IMG/VR virus record: IMGVR_UViG_3300042397_000933
Coordinates: 1-29,233 of that record
Direction: 5' to 3' (one strand)
Source: a virus
DNA: 29,233 bases
The notes below the pieces were generated by a model. That model worked only from the letters and a program-made list of their open reading frames with translations. It was not told where the DNA came from and ran no database searches. The position numbers and the translations under genes were made by a program. Shown piece after piece: positions 1-8,389 of the stretch. Within the stretch, counting starts at the first letter, position 1; every line of letters begins with the position of its first letter.

Positions 1-150
1 AATTTTCAAAGTCTAAGAATTGATATTGGAATTACAGATTTTGTTCGTAGTGGAGAAAATACAGATCAGGCTCTTGATAGAGTATATGAGTTTGTAGAAA
101 ATAAAGTAATTCAAAAGGTTGAAGAAGCTAAGAAAGAACTAGAGGACTAG
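1..150 (+). CDS. C-terminal part of a small hypothetical phage protein (5' end outside window)
   Basis: An open frame runs from the first base to TAG at 148-150 and gives 49 residues. It begins with a beta-like stretch (SLRIDIGITDFV) and ends in a highly charged helix rich in Lys and Glu. The stop codon overlaps the GTG start of the next gene by one base, which supports it as real coding sequence in the same transcript. The beta-then-charged-helix form resembles small conserved phage proteins of unknown function found near replication genes. I do not recognise a specific family. Confidence 0.6.
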   Translation, partial: NFQSLRIDIGITDFVRSGENTDQALDRVYEFVENKVIQKVEEAKKELED

Positions 151-458
151 TGGCGGATAAGAAAGATCGCTTTGCACTAATATCTAGATATAAGAAATTA
201 CTTAAAGAAAAAAACTTAAACGAAGAAAACATCAACATTCACATCCAGCAGTGGGCTGCAGACTCGTTGATCGAATCATACGGTATAGAGCAAAGTTATG
301 ATCTGATTGAATACTATGTCAGTGTGTCTGCATCCCCAACTTGGAAATGGTTAGTAAATAATGCTGATAAAGTTTATGATGCAAAAAGAATTAAAGAAGA
401 GGATCTTGCAACAAGAAAGTTGTTAAGAGAACAAGCAAAGGAATGGCTAAATAGGTAA
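150..458 (+). CDS. Hypothetical protein directly upstream of the helicase; possible helicase loader or accessory factor
   Basis: This 102-residue protein looks almost entirely helical and is rich in Lys, Glu, Trp and Tyr, with no signal peptide, membrane segment or cysteine cluster. It starts at GTG overlapping the previous stop by one base. Its TAA overlaps the ATG of the DnaB-like helicase (TAATG), so translation of the two is probably coupled. In phages such as SPP1 a small helical helicase loader lies just upstream of the DnaB-like helicase. Gene order and size are the only basis for proposing a loader here, since no AAA+ loader motif (Walker A) is present. Function is otherwise unknown. 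Confidence 0.75.
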   Translation: MADKKDRFALISRYKKLLKEKNLNEENINIHIQQWAADSLIESYGIEQSYDLIEYYVSVSASPTWKWLVNNADKVYDAKRIKEEDLATRKLLREQAKEWLNR

Positions 459-1672
459 TGTCTGATTTAGAAGCAAAGGTACTATCTGCAGTTTTAAATG
501 ATAAGCAAATTCATGTGCTGTTTCAGGCAAACCCAGATACTTTGTTTAGAACTCATAAAGACGTATGGGACTTTATAAAAAATTATTATGAGCAAAACTC
601 TACAGTTCCAACACAGTCCCTTTTGGTAGAAAAGTTTAGAGACTTTCATCCTGTAGGAGAAATTGGCACAACAAAGCATCACCTAGAAGAGTTAAGAACT
701 CAATTTTTAGAAGACCATTTAAGAAATGCACTAATGACCAGTGCAAAGCAATTGAATGAGCATCAGCCAATCGAAGCTCTTAATTCAATAATTTCAAAAA
801 CATCAGACCTTAAAAGAATCAGCTCTGATGTAAGAGATATTGATGCAACAGATGTAGAAGATGCTTCTGCACACTTTATACACATTAAGGAGTTAAGTGA
901 AAAAGGCATACATGGTGTTAGAACAAATCTTGCAGGTTTTGATAACTACTTACCTGGTGGTATTGCTCCTGGTCAGTTTGGTATTCTCCTTGCTTATCCT
1001 GCCATTGGTAAGTCTTGGCTCGCTATTTTTATGGCTGTACAGGCGTGGAAGGCTGGGAAAAAGCCACTAATAGTTTCTCTTGAAATGACAGAAAAAGAAG
1101 TAAGAAATCGTGTCTATACAATTATGGCTGAAGGATATTTTTCACACAGAAAATTAAGTGCAGGTATGATTGATATTGAAGGATTTGAAAATTGGGCTAA
1201 GCAAAATTTAAAAGACAAGCCACCATTCTATATTATTTCTAATGATGGTCTTGCAGACGTTTCTCCCTCTGTTATTAGAGGAAAGATAGATCAGTATTCC
1301 CCAGATGTAGTATTTGTTGATTACATTCAGCTAATGAATTCAAATCAAGGAAATGATAATGAGGTTGTAAAGATTAAGAATATCTCTAGAGAGTTAAAGG
1401 TTCTTGCAATTTCTTCTCAAGTTCCAATTGTTGCAATTGCCTCTGCTACACCTGACGATGCAACTGACATGAATAGCGTTCCCTCACTTGGTCAAGTTGC
1501 CTGGTCAAAGCAGTTAGCATATGATGCTGACTGGGTTTTGGCACTTGGTCGTGCTACTGGAAGCACAATTCTAGAATGCATCTTTAGAAAAAATCGCCAT
1601 GGATTCTGTGGAGAATTTATGGTAGATATTGACTTTGACTCAGGTCGCTTTATTTACAAGGATTTTGAATAA
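458..1672 (+). CDS. dnaB: DnaB-like replicative DNA helicase
   Basis: This is the ATP-dependent hexameric helicase that unwinds the fork ahead of the phage polymerase. The 404 residues comprise a helical N-terminal domain (about 1-110), a linker, and a RecA-fold motor domain (about 150-404). The Walker A is AYPAIGKS at 179-186, the A-x-P-x-x-G-K-S/T form typical of DnaB rather than the general GxxxxGK form. The Walker B, VVFVDYIQLM, is at about 284-293 and has the diagnostic VDYIQL core. A basic RKNRHG segment near 378 fits the nucleotide-sensing arginine region. It is slightly shorter than bacterial DnaB (about 470). The ATG overlaps the upstream stop and a primase lies downstream. Confidence 0.95.
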   Translation: MSDLEAKVLSAVLNDKQIHVLFQANPDTLFRTHKDVWDFIKNYYEQNSTVPTQSLLVEKFRDFHPVGEIGTTKHHLEELRTQFLEDHLRNALMTSAKQLNEHQPIEALNSIISKTSDLKRISSDVRDIDATDVEDASAHFIHIKELSEKGIHGVRTNLAGFDNYLPGGIAPGQFGILLAYPAIGKSWLAIFMAVQAWKAGKKPLIVSLEMTEKEVRNRVYTIMAEGYFSHRKLSAGMIDIEGFENWAKQNLKDKPPFYIISNDGLADVSPSVIRGKIDQYSPDVVFVDYIQLMNSNQGNDNEVVKIKNISRELKVLAISSQVPIVAIASATPDDATDMNSVPSLGQVAWSKQLAYDADWVLALGRATGSTILECIFRKNRHGFCGEFMVDIDFDSGRFIYKDFE

Positions 1673-1688
1673 AAGTAGTTAATTTCAT

Positions 1689-1697
1689 TGATATAAT
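1689..1697 (+). promoter_or_regulatory. Extended -10 promoter, predicted leaderless start for the gene at 1705
   Basis: TGa-TATAAT is a perfect extended -10 element (TG at 1689-1690, hexamer 1692-1697). Exactly seven bases separate the hexamer from the ATG at 1705, so transcription should begin at or next to the A of the start codon. No Shine-Dalgarno sequence lies in the gap. No good -35 box is visible, as expected for an extended -10 promoter. Confidence 0.7.
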
Positions 1698-1704
1698 TGA
1701 TAGT

Positions 1705-2016
1705 ATGTACGCTCATAAGTCAATAAAAAGATTTAGCCTTGATGGTGAAATTTATGATGATTCCCATATTGTAAGGCTAAAAGAGCAGTACTACAACATG
1801 ATTGTTGCTGGAATGAAATCTGATGGATATGTTCCAAGATATGACATTGACACAGACTTTACAATTAGTTATAATGGTAAGACGTTTAATTTTGAGATAT
1901 CAATATATGGCGTATATGTAGGAAAGAGAACAGCAGAGTGTATATCAGGGATAGACAAAAACAAGCCAGTGATGGCTTCCTCTACTCAGAGGATCAAGTC
2001 AGAAGAAGTCTGCTAG
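1705..2016 (+). CDS. Hypothetical protein between helicase and primase
   Basis: This 103-residue protein of unknown function has a beta-rich middle (DFTISYNGKTFNFEISIYGVYVG) flanked by charged segments. It begins at ATG right behind a perfect extended -10 box and has no ribosome binding site, so it is probably translated from a leaderless transcript. Its 3' 79 bases overlap the start of the primase in another frame. A consensus -35/-10 promoter for the primase lies inside it (1847-1875). I recognise no family. Confidence 0.7.
   Translation: MYAHKSIKRFSLDGEIYDDSHIVRLKEQYYNMIVAGMKSDGYVPRYDIDTDFTISYNGKTFNFEISIYGVYVGKRTAECISGIDKNKPVMASSTQRIKSEEVC
1847..1875 (+). promoter_or_regulatory. Consensus sigma70-type promoter inside the upstream gene, driving the primase
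   Basis: TTGACA (1847-1852), a 17-base spacer and TATAAT (1870-1875) match the bacterial housekeeping consensus at all twelve positions. The predicted start is near 1882, about 55 bases ahead of the primase GTG at 1938. The element lies inside the coding sequence of the 1705-2016 gene. Confidence 0.75.
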
Positions 2017-2891
2017 CTGCAGGTATTGATGTAGTCTATGAAGTAGAATCTGACTTCATAATCTTTTGTCCCTATCATAATAATTATAGATCTCCTGCTG
2101 CAGAAATTTCAAAAGAAAGCGGATTGTTTTATTGCTTTGGATGTCAAGAATCTCATTCTTTAATTGAAGTAGTTATGCATGTAACTAAAAGATCATATTT
2201 TGAATCTGCAAGAATGATTGATTCTAAATCAGAAAATGTTAATTTTATTGAAAGCATAGAAGCAAAGCTTAATAAGAAACCAGACTTTGTTGAATTTGAT
2301 ATTGAATTAGTTAAGAGGCTAAACACATCTGCACTTAATTCACAAAGAGCTGCAAGCTACTATCTTGGTAGGGGAATTACGAAAGATAGTGTTGAAAAGT
2401 ATCTGCTTGGATACTCTGAGTCTCAGGATATGGTTACTATTCCAGTACACTCTCCAGATGGAATGTGTCTGGGATTTGTTGGCAGGTCTATAGAAGGAAA
2501 AGAGTTTAAGAATACTCCAGGACTTCCAAAAGCTAAAACAATGTTTAATTTATTTAGAGCAAAAAGATTTGATAAGGTTTTTGTTGTAGAGTCATCCTTT
2601 GATGCAATACGCCTAGAACAGGCAGGAGCACACGCTGTAGCCACTTTGGGAGCTTCTGTGTCAGGTAAACAGAGGGAACTTTTAAAGCAGTATTTTAATA
2701 ATGTAATTATTTTAGGAGATAACGATGATGCTGGAAGAGAGATGGCTAAAAAACTATCAAACATTTTGGGATCAAGTGCAATTAATGCAAGTCTTCCAGA
2801 GTCAGTAAAAGATGTATCAGATTTATCAGATGAAGATCTAAAAAAGTTTGTGTCACAATTTGACGATCTAGTAGCAAATGTGTTACAATAG
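1938..2891 (+). CDS. dnaG: DnaG-like DNA primase (CHC2 zinc finger plus TOPRIM), lacking a helicase-binding C-terminal domain
   Basis: This enzyme makes RNA primers for lagging-strand synthesis. A CHC2-type zinc-binding motif occupies C44-x2-H47 and C66-x2-C69. The RNA polymerase/TOPRIM core follows, with the glutamate motif VVESSFD (E218) and the acidic motif GDNDDAG (261-266). At 317 residues it is about half the length of bacterial DnaG; the missing part corresponds to the C-terminal DnaB-interaction domain. The start used is GTG 1938 behind AGGAAAGAG; no ATG occurs in frame before the zinc motif. The start overlaps the previous gene by 79 bases, and a perfect promoter sits just upstream. 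Confidence 0.93.
   Translation: MYIRDRQKQASDGFLYSEDQVRRSLLAAGIDVVYEVESDFIIFCPYHNNYRSPAAEISKESGLFYCFGCQESHSLIEVVMHVTKRSYFESARMIDSKSENVNFIESIEAKLNKKPDFVEFDIELVKRLNTSALNSQRAASYYLGRGITKDSVEKYLLGYSESQDMVTIPVHSPDGMCLGFVGRSIEGKEFKNTPGLPKAKTMFNLFRAKRFDKVFVVESSFDAIRLEQAGAHAVATLGASVSGKQRELLKQYFNNVIILGDNDDAGREMAKKLSNILGSSAINASLPESVKDVSDLSDEDLKKFVSQFDDLVANVLQ
2860..2889 (+). promoter_or_regulatory. Strong extended -10 promoter for the gp32-like gene
   Basis: TTGACG (2860-2865), an 18-base spacer ending in TGt, and TACAAT (2884-2889) form a strong extended -10 promoter overlapping the end of the primase gene. The predicted start, about 2896-2897, falls at the base of a hairpin. It drives the ssDNA-binding protein gene at 2934. 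Confidence 0.75.
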
Positions 2892-2896
2892 TAAAA

Positions 2897-2915
2897 CTGT
2901 CCATGTATAGGACAA
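2897..2915 (+). other. Hairpin at the predicted 5' end of the gp32-like mRNA
   Basis: TGTCC (2898-2902), loop ATGTATA and GGACA (2910-2914) form a perfect five-pair stem. It begins within a base or two of the predicted transcription start, ahead of the AGGAG ribosome binding site at about 2922-2926. There is no T-tract, so it is more likely a 5' mRNA-stabilising or regulatory stem-loop than a terminator. Confidence 0.5.
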
Positions 2916-2933
2916 AATATTAGGAGAAATAGT

Positions 2934-3584
2934 ATGGCAATTGTAAAAGGGCTAAAGAATATCGAAGCAATGCTAGATAAGCCAAAATTTGAAAATAACG
3001 GTCCACGAGTAACGTGGCTAAAACTAGAAGATAATCAGAGTGTATCCGTTCGTTTTGTTAACGAACTTGATGCAGACTCCCCAAGCTATGACGAAAAGAA
3101 TGGTCTTGCCATTGTCGTTTCTGAGCACACAAATCCAAAGGACTATAAGCGTAAGGCAGCTTGTTCTGCTGAAAGTGAAGGTCGTTGCTTTGGTTGCGAA
3201 ATGCACAGAAAAGACATGAAGGCTGGCTGGAGAGCACGTCTACGATTCTACATTAATGTTTTAGTTGATGATGGAGTTAACGATCCTTACATCGCTGTAT
3301 GGAGCATGGGTGTGGCAAAGTCTGCAACTTTTGATACAATTCGTGAATACGTTCAAGACTCGCAAAGTCTTTCAAGCATGACATGGAAGCTAAAGCGAAA
3401 TGGTAAGGGAACTGAAACAACCTATATTCTAATTCCAATTAAGCAGGATGAAGAAAAGTTTGATTGGTCTAAGCAAGAAATCCCAGACCTTGAGGCAGTA
3501 GTAAGAGAAGTTCCTTACGCTGAGCAAGAGTCTTTCTATCTTGGCTTTGACAATCCATCCGTATCTACTTCTGTAGATTGGTAA
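2934..3584 (+). CDS. gp32-like single-stranded DNA-binding protein
   Basis: This 216-residue protein fits the T4 gp32-type ssDNA-binding proteins of phages, which coat template DNA and recruit replication and recombination enzymes. Support comes from its place between primase and polymerase, the beta-rich OB-like core, and an embedded zinc-binding motif C-x7-C-x2-C-x2-H near residues 78-92 (CSAESEGRCFGCEMH). The C-terminal quarter is acidic and ends SVDW, which suits a protein-protein tail. It has its own promoter, a good AGGAG site and a strong terminator immediately after its stop, so it is a separately tuned, probably abundant monocistronic unit. A second, bacterial-type SSB is encoded at 19095. 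Confidence 0.8.
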   Translation: MAIVKGLKNIEAMLDKPKFENNGPRVTWLKLEDNQSVSVRFVNELDADSPSYDEKNGLAIVVSEHTNPKDYKRKAACSAESEGRCFGCEMHRKDMKAGWRARLRFYINVLVDDGVNDPYIAVWSMGVAKSATFDTIREYVQDSQSLSSMTWKLKRNGKGTETTYILIPIKQDEEKFDWSKQEIPDLEAVVREVPYAEQESFYLGFDNPSVSTSVDW

Positions 3585-3588
3585 TTGT

Positions 3589-3618
3589 GGTGGGGGAGAA
3601 GTACTCCCCCACCCTTTA
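3589..3618 (+). terminator. Strong intrinsic terminator after the gp32-like gene
   Basis: A perfect ten-pair GC-rich stem pairs GGTGGGGGAG (3589-3598) with CTCCCCCACC (3604-3613) around a five-base AAGTA loop. It is followed by a short CTTTATA tract. It begins five bases after the stop codon. The weak T-tract may allow some read-through into the polymerase gene. Confidence 0.85.
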
Positions 3619-3634
3619 TAACTGAAAGGTTAAA

Positions 3635-6600
3635 ATGACTTACGTTCCACTACACGTTCACACACACTACTCTCTAATGGATGGTGTTGCAACTCCAGAA
3701 GAGTATGCAAAACGTGCTTCTGAAATTGGGCTATCAGCAATAGCAATAACTGACCATGGCGTTCTGTCTGGTCATAGACCTATGTACAGGGCTGCAAAAG
3801 CAAATGGCATTAAACCAATTTTAGGAATTGAAGGATACATAACTGCAGACAGATTTGATAACAGAGATAAGTCTGAAAGAACAGATCCCCTAGACATGGT
3901 ATATAACCATATTGTTCTTCTTGCAAAAAATGACAAGGGTTTAGAAAATTTAAATAAACTTAATGAACTTGCTTGGACTGAAGGATATTATAGAAAGCCA
4001 AGAATTGACTTTGAAATCCTATCAAAGTATAAAGAGGGAATTATAGTTTTATCAGCATGTATGAGTGGACTTCTTGCAAAAGCAATTGAGCATAAAGAAT
4101 ATGCTGCTGCTAAAAAACACATGACCTGGTTTAAAGAAACTTTTGGTGAAGATTTTTATGTAGAAGTTATGCCACATAACTCTGCAGAATTAAATAAAGA
4201 ACTTCTTGAAATGGCTGATATCTATGATGTAAAGCCAGTAGTAACTCCTGACTGCCACCACTCTGATAAAAGCCAAAAGGTCATTCAAGAAATGATGCTA
4301 CTTTTAAATACACACGCAAAGATTAATAAAGAATCTACTTTTGATAAGGCTTCAAAGATTGAAGACCCAATGAAAAGACTTGACTATTTGTACGGTGAAG
4401 ATAGAATAATGTCTTTTAGAAGTTTTGACATTCACTTACTTTCTTATGAAGAGATTAAATCAGCAATGCAACAACAAGGTATTAAGCGTGAAGACATTTA
4501 TGAAAATACTGTTGAGATTTCAAATAAGGTAGAAGAGTATACTATTAAGAGTGGCTTAGACCTGCTTCCAATAAACGTTGAAGATCCAGATAACGAGCTG
4601 CTCGCACTTGCATCTAGAGGACTAGTCTTAAAAGGTTTGTCTGAAAACAAGGAGTACTTAGATAGATTAAATCTAGAACTTGATGTTATCAAGAGTAAAA
4701 ACTTTTCACCATACTTTTTAGTTGTTCATAATATGCTTAACTGGGCAAAAGATCAGGGTATCATGGTGGGTCCAGGTCGTGGTTCAGCAGCAGGTTCTTT
4801 GGTTTGTTATGCGTTGGGAATTACAGAAATTGATCCAATTGAATACGGTCTTTTGTTTTTCCGTTTTATTAATCCAGATAGAGATGACTTCCCTGATATT
4901 GATTCTGATATTGCAGATGATAGAAGAGATGAAGTAAAAGCATATCTTGAACGTGAATATAAAAACGTTGCATCCATTGCTACATTCCTTGCATTTAAAG
5001 ATAAAGGTGTTGTTAGAGATGTTGCTAGAGCTTTCAACATTCCCCTTAATGATGTTAACAAGGTTCTTAAGGGTGTAGACAGTTGGGATGATTTTACAAG
5101 GTCAACCAATGCTCAATGGTTTAGAATGAAGTATCCTGAAATTGTTAAGTATGGAGAGCAACTGCGTGGAAGAATTCGTGGAACTGGAATTCATGCTGCA
5201 GGTGTGGTTACTGCAAAAGATTCAATCTTTAAATATGCCCCACTTGAAACAAGAATTGCACCAGGAAGCAAGGAAAGAATCCCTGTTGTTGCAGTTGATA
5301 TGGAAGAGGCTGCAGAGATTGGACTAATTAAGCTTGATGTTTTGGGTCTCAAAACCCTAACTGTAATTGACCAAACTATTAAAACAATTAAAGAACGTCA
5401 CGGAATTGATATTGACTTAAAGAAAATACCCCTGAATGACAAGAAAGTCTTTGAGATGCTCTCTGAGGGTCGTACAAAGGGTGTCTTTCAATGTGAAGCA
5501 ACTCCTTACACAAATCTATTAGTTAAAATGAGAGTTAATAATTTTGACGAACTAGTTGCATCAAATGCACTGGTTAGACCAGGTGCTATGAATACAATTG
5601 GAAAATCATATATTGCTCGTAAGCATGGCAGAGAGATGGTTGAATACATTCATCCCTCTATGAATGATTATCTAAAAGATACTTATGGATGTGTTTTGTA
5701 TCAAGAGCAAGTTATGCAAGCCTGTGTAGTTCTTGGTGAAATGACAATGGTTGAAGCTGACAAAGTTAGAAAAATTATTGGTAAGAAAAAAGATGCTAAA
5801 GAGTTTGACATATTTAAAGATAAGTTTGTTAAGAATGCAGAAAAGCATATTGGAATTAGAGCAAGTGATCTTTGGCACGACTTTGAAGCACACGCTGGGT
5901 ATTCTTTTAATAAGTCTCACGCTGTTGCCTATTCCACACTTTCTTATTGGACTGCTTGGCTGAAGTATCATTACCCTATTGAGTTTATGTTTTCATTGTT
6001 AAAGAGTGAAAAAGATAGTGACACCCGTACTGAATATTTAATTGAATCTAAACGCATGGGGCTATCTTTAAAACTTCCTCACATTAATGAGTCTGACTCA
6101 GATTTTAAAATTGAAGGTAAGGGTATTAGATTTGGACTTGCTGCAATTAAGTGGCTTTCTGAAGGAGTAGCAACTAAGATTATTTCAGGCAGACCCTTTG
6201 AATCTAAAGAGCAGTTTAAAAAATTTGCAATGCAAAAAGGTAGTGGAATTAATTCAAGAGCAGTAGAGGCACTAGATCTTATTGGTGCTTTAACATTTGA
6301 AGATAACCCTAGAAATGAAGTTAAGGTAAGAGAAAATCTTTATGAATATCTAAATCTTCCAGAACTAAATACAAGTGTTCCACAACATTATTATGCATAC
6401 ATAGATCTTGTAGAAGACTTTGATGAGCAAGGTGTTTTTGTTTTGCTTGGTATTGCAAAGAACATTAAGCGTGGCAAGGGTTGGTCAAGAGTAGAGATCA
6501 TGGACTCTACTGGTGTAATTGGAATATTTGATGATGAAGAGACTAAGATTGAGCCAGGAAGAACTTATCTAATCCTTGCAGGTGCAAATAGAATTTCTGA

Positions 6601-6904
6601 AGCTATTCCAATTGATGAATTAAAAGACCATAAGGAAAGTCCTCTTATAAAGTTTTTAAACTATAAGCAGATTCCATTTGCAAACGATGAGCACTTTGTG
6701 CTATCATTTACTCCTAGAGTTACTAAGGCTGGAAAAAGAATGGCTAACATGATTGTTGCTGACAGTTCAAGAGAGATGACTGCTGCAATGGTGTTCCCAA
6801 CAATGTTCTCTACTGGATATATGAAGTGTCAGCCTGGAAAAGTAGCAAAGATTAATTTTGGTGAAACAAAAGAAGGAACTATTACATTGAAGGAAGTATT
6901 ATAA
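3635..6904 (+). CDS. dnaE: DNA polymerase III alpha subunit (DnaE-type)
   Basis: This is the phage replicative polymerase, 1089 residues. An N-terminal PHP domain opens with HVHTHYS (about 7-13) and ITDHG (about 38-42). Its metal-binding histidines and aspartate look intact, and intact PHP sites provide proofreading exonuclease activity in actinobacterial DnaE1. The C-family catalytic core follows, with GPGRGSAAGSL (near 381), the two-aspartate PDIDSDIADDRR motif (about 419-430), GVFQCE and SFNKSHAVAYS. An OB-fold-like segment (VFVLLGIAKNIKRGKG) lies near 935-950. It is a little shorter than bacterial DnaE. It follows a terminator, with GAAAGG ahead of its ATG, so it may depend on read-through. 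Its stop abuts the MazG ATG with no gap. Confidence 0.97.
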   Translation: MTYVPLHVHTHYSLMDGVATPEEYAKRASEIGLSAIAITDHGVLSGHRPMYRAAKANGIKPILGIEGYITADRFDNRDKSERTDPLDMVYNHIVLLAKNDKGLENLNKLNELAWTEGYYRKPRIDFEILSKYKEGIIVLSACMSGLLAKAIEHKEYAAAKKHMTWFKETFGEDFYVEVMPHNSAELNKELLEMADIYDVKPVVTPDCHHSDKSQKVIQEMMLLLNTHAKINKESTFDKASKIEDPMKRLDYLYGEDRIMSFRSFDIHLLSYEEIKSAMQQQGIKREDIYENTVEISNKVEEYTIKSGLDLLPINVEDPDNELLALASRGLVLKGLSENKEYLDRLNLELDVIKSKNFSPYFLVVHNMLNWAKDQGIMVGPGRGSAAGSLVCYALGITEIDPIEYGLLFFRFINPDRDDFPDIDSDIADDRRDEVKAYLEREYKNVASIATFLAFKDKGVVRDVARAFNIPLNDVNKVLKGVDSWDDFTRSTNAQWFRMKYPEIVKYGEQLRGRIRGTGIHAAGVVTAKDSIFKYAPLETRIAPGSKERIPVVAVDMEEAAEIGLIKLDVLGLKTLTVIDQTIKTIKERHGIDIDLKKIPLNDKKVFEMLSEGRTKGVFQCEATPYTNLLVKMRVNNFDELVASNALVRPGAMNTIGKSYIARKHGREMVEYIHPSMNDYLKDTYGCVLYQEQVMQACVVLGEMTMVEADKVRKIIGKKKDAKEFDIFKDKFVKNAEKHIGIRASDLWHDFEAHAGYSFNKSHAVAYSTLSYWTAWLKYHYPIEFMFSLLKSEKDSDTRTEYLIESKRMGLSLKLPHINESDSDFKIEGKGIRFGLAAIKWLSEGVATKIISGRPFESKEQFKKFAMQKGSGINSRAVEALDLIGALTFEDNPRNEVKVRENLYEYLNLPELNTSVPQHYYAYIDLVEDFDEQGVFVLLGIAKNIKRGKGWSRVEIMDSTGVIGIFDDEETKIEPGRTYLILAGANRISEAIPIDELKDHKESPLIKFLNYKQIPFANDEHFVLSFTPRVTKAGKRMANMIVADSSREMTAAMVFPTMFSTGYMKCQPGKVAKINFGETKEGTITLKEVL

Positions 6905-7231
6905 ATGGCTATCGTAATTGATGAATTTGCAGCAGTACTACATGCAAATGCAAGGGACAAGGGTTTTTGGGATGATAACAATGGAACTATATTTTATCTA
7001 AAGCAACTTGCAATGGTGCACTCAGAAGTGTCTGAGGTGCTTGAGGCAATACGCAAGGAGAAGGGTGATGATCAAGTGGTAGAAGAACTAGCTGACATCA
7101 TTATTAGAGTCTTAGACTTGTATGCTGGTTTAGTTAGAGACGGATATACAGAATTGTCTCTCGAAGAGTCTTTAAAGAATAAGGCTAAAATAAATACAGA
7201 ACGCCCAAAGATGCACGGTGTGCTAGCATGA
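6905..7231 (+). CDS. MazG-like nucleoside triphosphate pyrophosphohydrolase
   Basis: This 108-residue all-alpha protein carries the MazG-type metal-binding pattern: EVSE (41-44) followed by the E61-x2-D64 motif in EELADIIIRVLD. Such enzymes hydrolyse NTPs or dNTPs to monophosphates and pyrophosphate. In phages they are proposed to adjust nucleotide pools or to lower host (p)ppGpp signalling. The ATG follows the polymerase stop directly, and its TGA overlaps the recA ATG by four bases, placing it in the replication operon. The substrate cannot be read from sequence. Confidence 0.85.
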   Translation: MAIVIDEFAAVLHANARDKGFWDDNNGTIFYLKQLAMVHSEVSEVLEAIRKEKGDDQVVEELADIIIRVLDLYAGLVRDGYTELSLEESLKNKAKINTERPKMHGVLA

Positions 7232-8241
7232 GTAAAATAGACCTAGATGATTTCTTATCTCAATTAGATCCAAAGTTGCGTAAAAAAATTACAAGTGGTA
7301 ACACCATTGAAATAACTAAACAAAAGACCCCCAGTATTAGTTTAAACAATGCCCTTAAAGGTGGCTTTGGATATGGTCGTCAGGTTCTTATTTGGGGAAA
7401 TAAGTCTGCAGGTAAATCTTCGTTCTGTTTGCAAATGATTGCTGATGCACAAAAGGATGGAAAGGTATGTGCCTGGATTGATGCAGAAGCATCCTTTGAT
7501 CCAGAGTGGGCAAGAAAACTTGGAGTAGATGTTGACCAACTTATTTATTCAAATGCTAGAAGTATGAATGAAATGGTAGATGTTGGAGTCCAGTTAATGA
7601 AAGCTGGGGTAGACATTTTAATTGTTGATTCTATTTCTGCACTTCTTCCTGCTATATATTTTGAAAAAGATTCAGAAGAATTGAAACAGTTAGAAAACAC
7701 TAAGCAAATTGGTGCAGAGGCAAGAGACATGACGAATGCAGTAAAGATGCTAAACTATGCTAATAACAATGATAAGCCCACTCTTCTTGTTTTAATTTCT
7801 CAACAAAGAAATAACATTGGTGCAATGTTTGCATCACACCAGCCAACTGGAGGTCATGCCGTTAAATTCTTTAGTAGCACAATTGTTAAATTGTGGTCAA
7901 GTGAGTCTGACAATCAAGCGATCAAGGGAAAGATAGTTTCAGGAGATAAGGTTATCGAATCTAAGATTGGTCGTGTAGTTAACTGGCATGTTGATTTTAA
8001 CAAAACTGGTCCAGCATTTGTTGCAGGTTCTTATGACTTCTATTTTGATGGAGAAGGTTCTATGGGGGTTGATAAGGTTGCAGACCTTGTTGATACTGCA
8101 GAGCTTGTGGGTGCAATTCAAAAGGGTGGTGCTTGGTATACTGTTGGAGAAGAAAGACTTCAGGGTAGGGCAAAAGTTATTGAATGGCTAAAAGAAGATC
8201 CCCAAAGAGTTTTAGACTTAGAAGCAAAACTAAATGTATAA
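7228..8241 (+). CDS. recA: RecA-like recombinase
   Basis: This ATP-dependent strand-exchange protein serves phage recombination and replication restart. The 337 residues include the Walker A GNKSAGKSS (57-65), the Walker B ILIVDSISALLP (about 129-140), and an L2-region ISQQRNNIG where host RecA has an N-Q-I-R-type segment. It is slightly shorter than bacterial RecA (about 350) and diverged, as phage recombinases usually are. It overlaps MazG by an ATGA junction, and its last eight bases overlap a small cysteine-rich gene. Confidence 0.95.
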   Translation: MSKIDLDDFLSQLDPKLRKKITSGNTIEITKQKTPSISLNNALKGGFGYGRQVLIWGNKSAGKSSFCLQMIADAQKDGKVCAWIDAEASFDPEWARKLGVDVDQLIYSNARSMNEMVDVGVQLMKAGVDILIVDSISALLPAIYFEKDSEELKQLENTKQIGAEARDMTNAVKMLNYANNNDKPTLLVLISQQRNNIGAMFASHQPTGGHAVKFFSSTIVKLWSSESDNQAIKGKIVSGDKVIESKIGRVVNWHVDFNKTGPAFVAGSYDFYFDGEGSMGVDKVADLVDTAELVGAIQKGGAWYTVGEERLQGRAKVIEWLKEDPQRVLDLEAKLNV

Positions 8242-8389
8242 AAACTTTTCTGAATACAGGGGAAAATTCTCTTGCCACTCATGCAAACAATTAGTGCTGA
8301 TTGCAAGATTTTATAGCGAAGATATGAAGCTAACTTGGCTTTGTTCAAATAGACACATGTCTGAAGTTATTTTAACAAGGGGGGCATAG
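8234..8389 (+). CDS. Small putative zinc-binding protein (51 aa)
   Basis: An ATG overlapping the last codons of recA opens a 51-residue frame ending at TAG 8387-8389. The next gene's GTG overlaps that stop by one base. The protein carries C-H-S-C near residues 14-17 and C-S-N-R-H near 37-41, enough ligands for one zinc site of short zinc-ribbon type. It fills an otherwise empty 147-base gap exactly. Function unknown; a nucleic-acid or replisome adaptor is plausible. Confidence 0.7.
   Translation: MYKNFSEYRGKFSCHSCKQLVLIARFYSEDMKLTWLCSNRHMSEVILTRGA

Noticed and set aside
4005-4033. TTGACT-N17-TATAAA promoter-like pair inside the polymerase gene
   Set aside because: It lies deep in a 3.3 kb coding sequence with no gene start nearby. 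In AT-rich coding DNA one such match is expected by chance.
4807-5109. Minus-strand open frame inside the DNA polymerase gene
   Set aside because: Shadow of the conserved polymerase catalytic region; composition is a serine-rich reverse reading with no motif.
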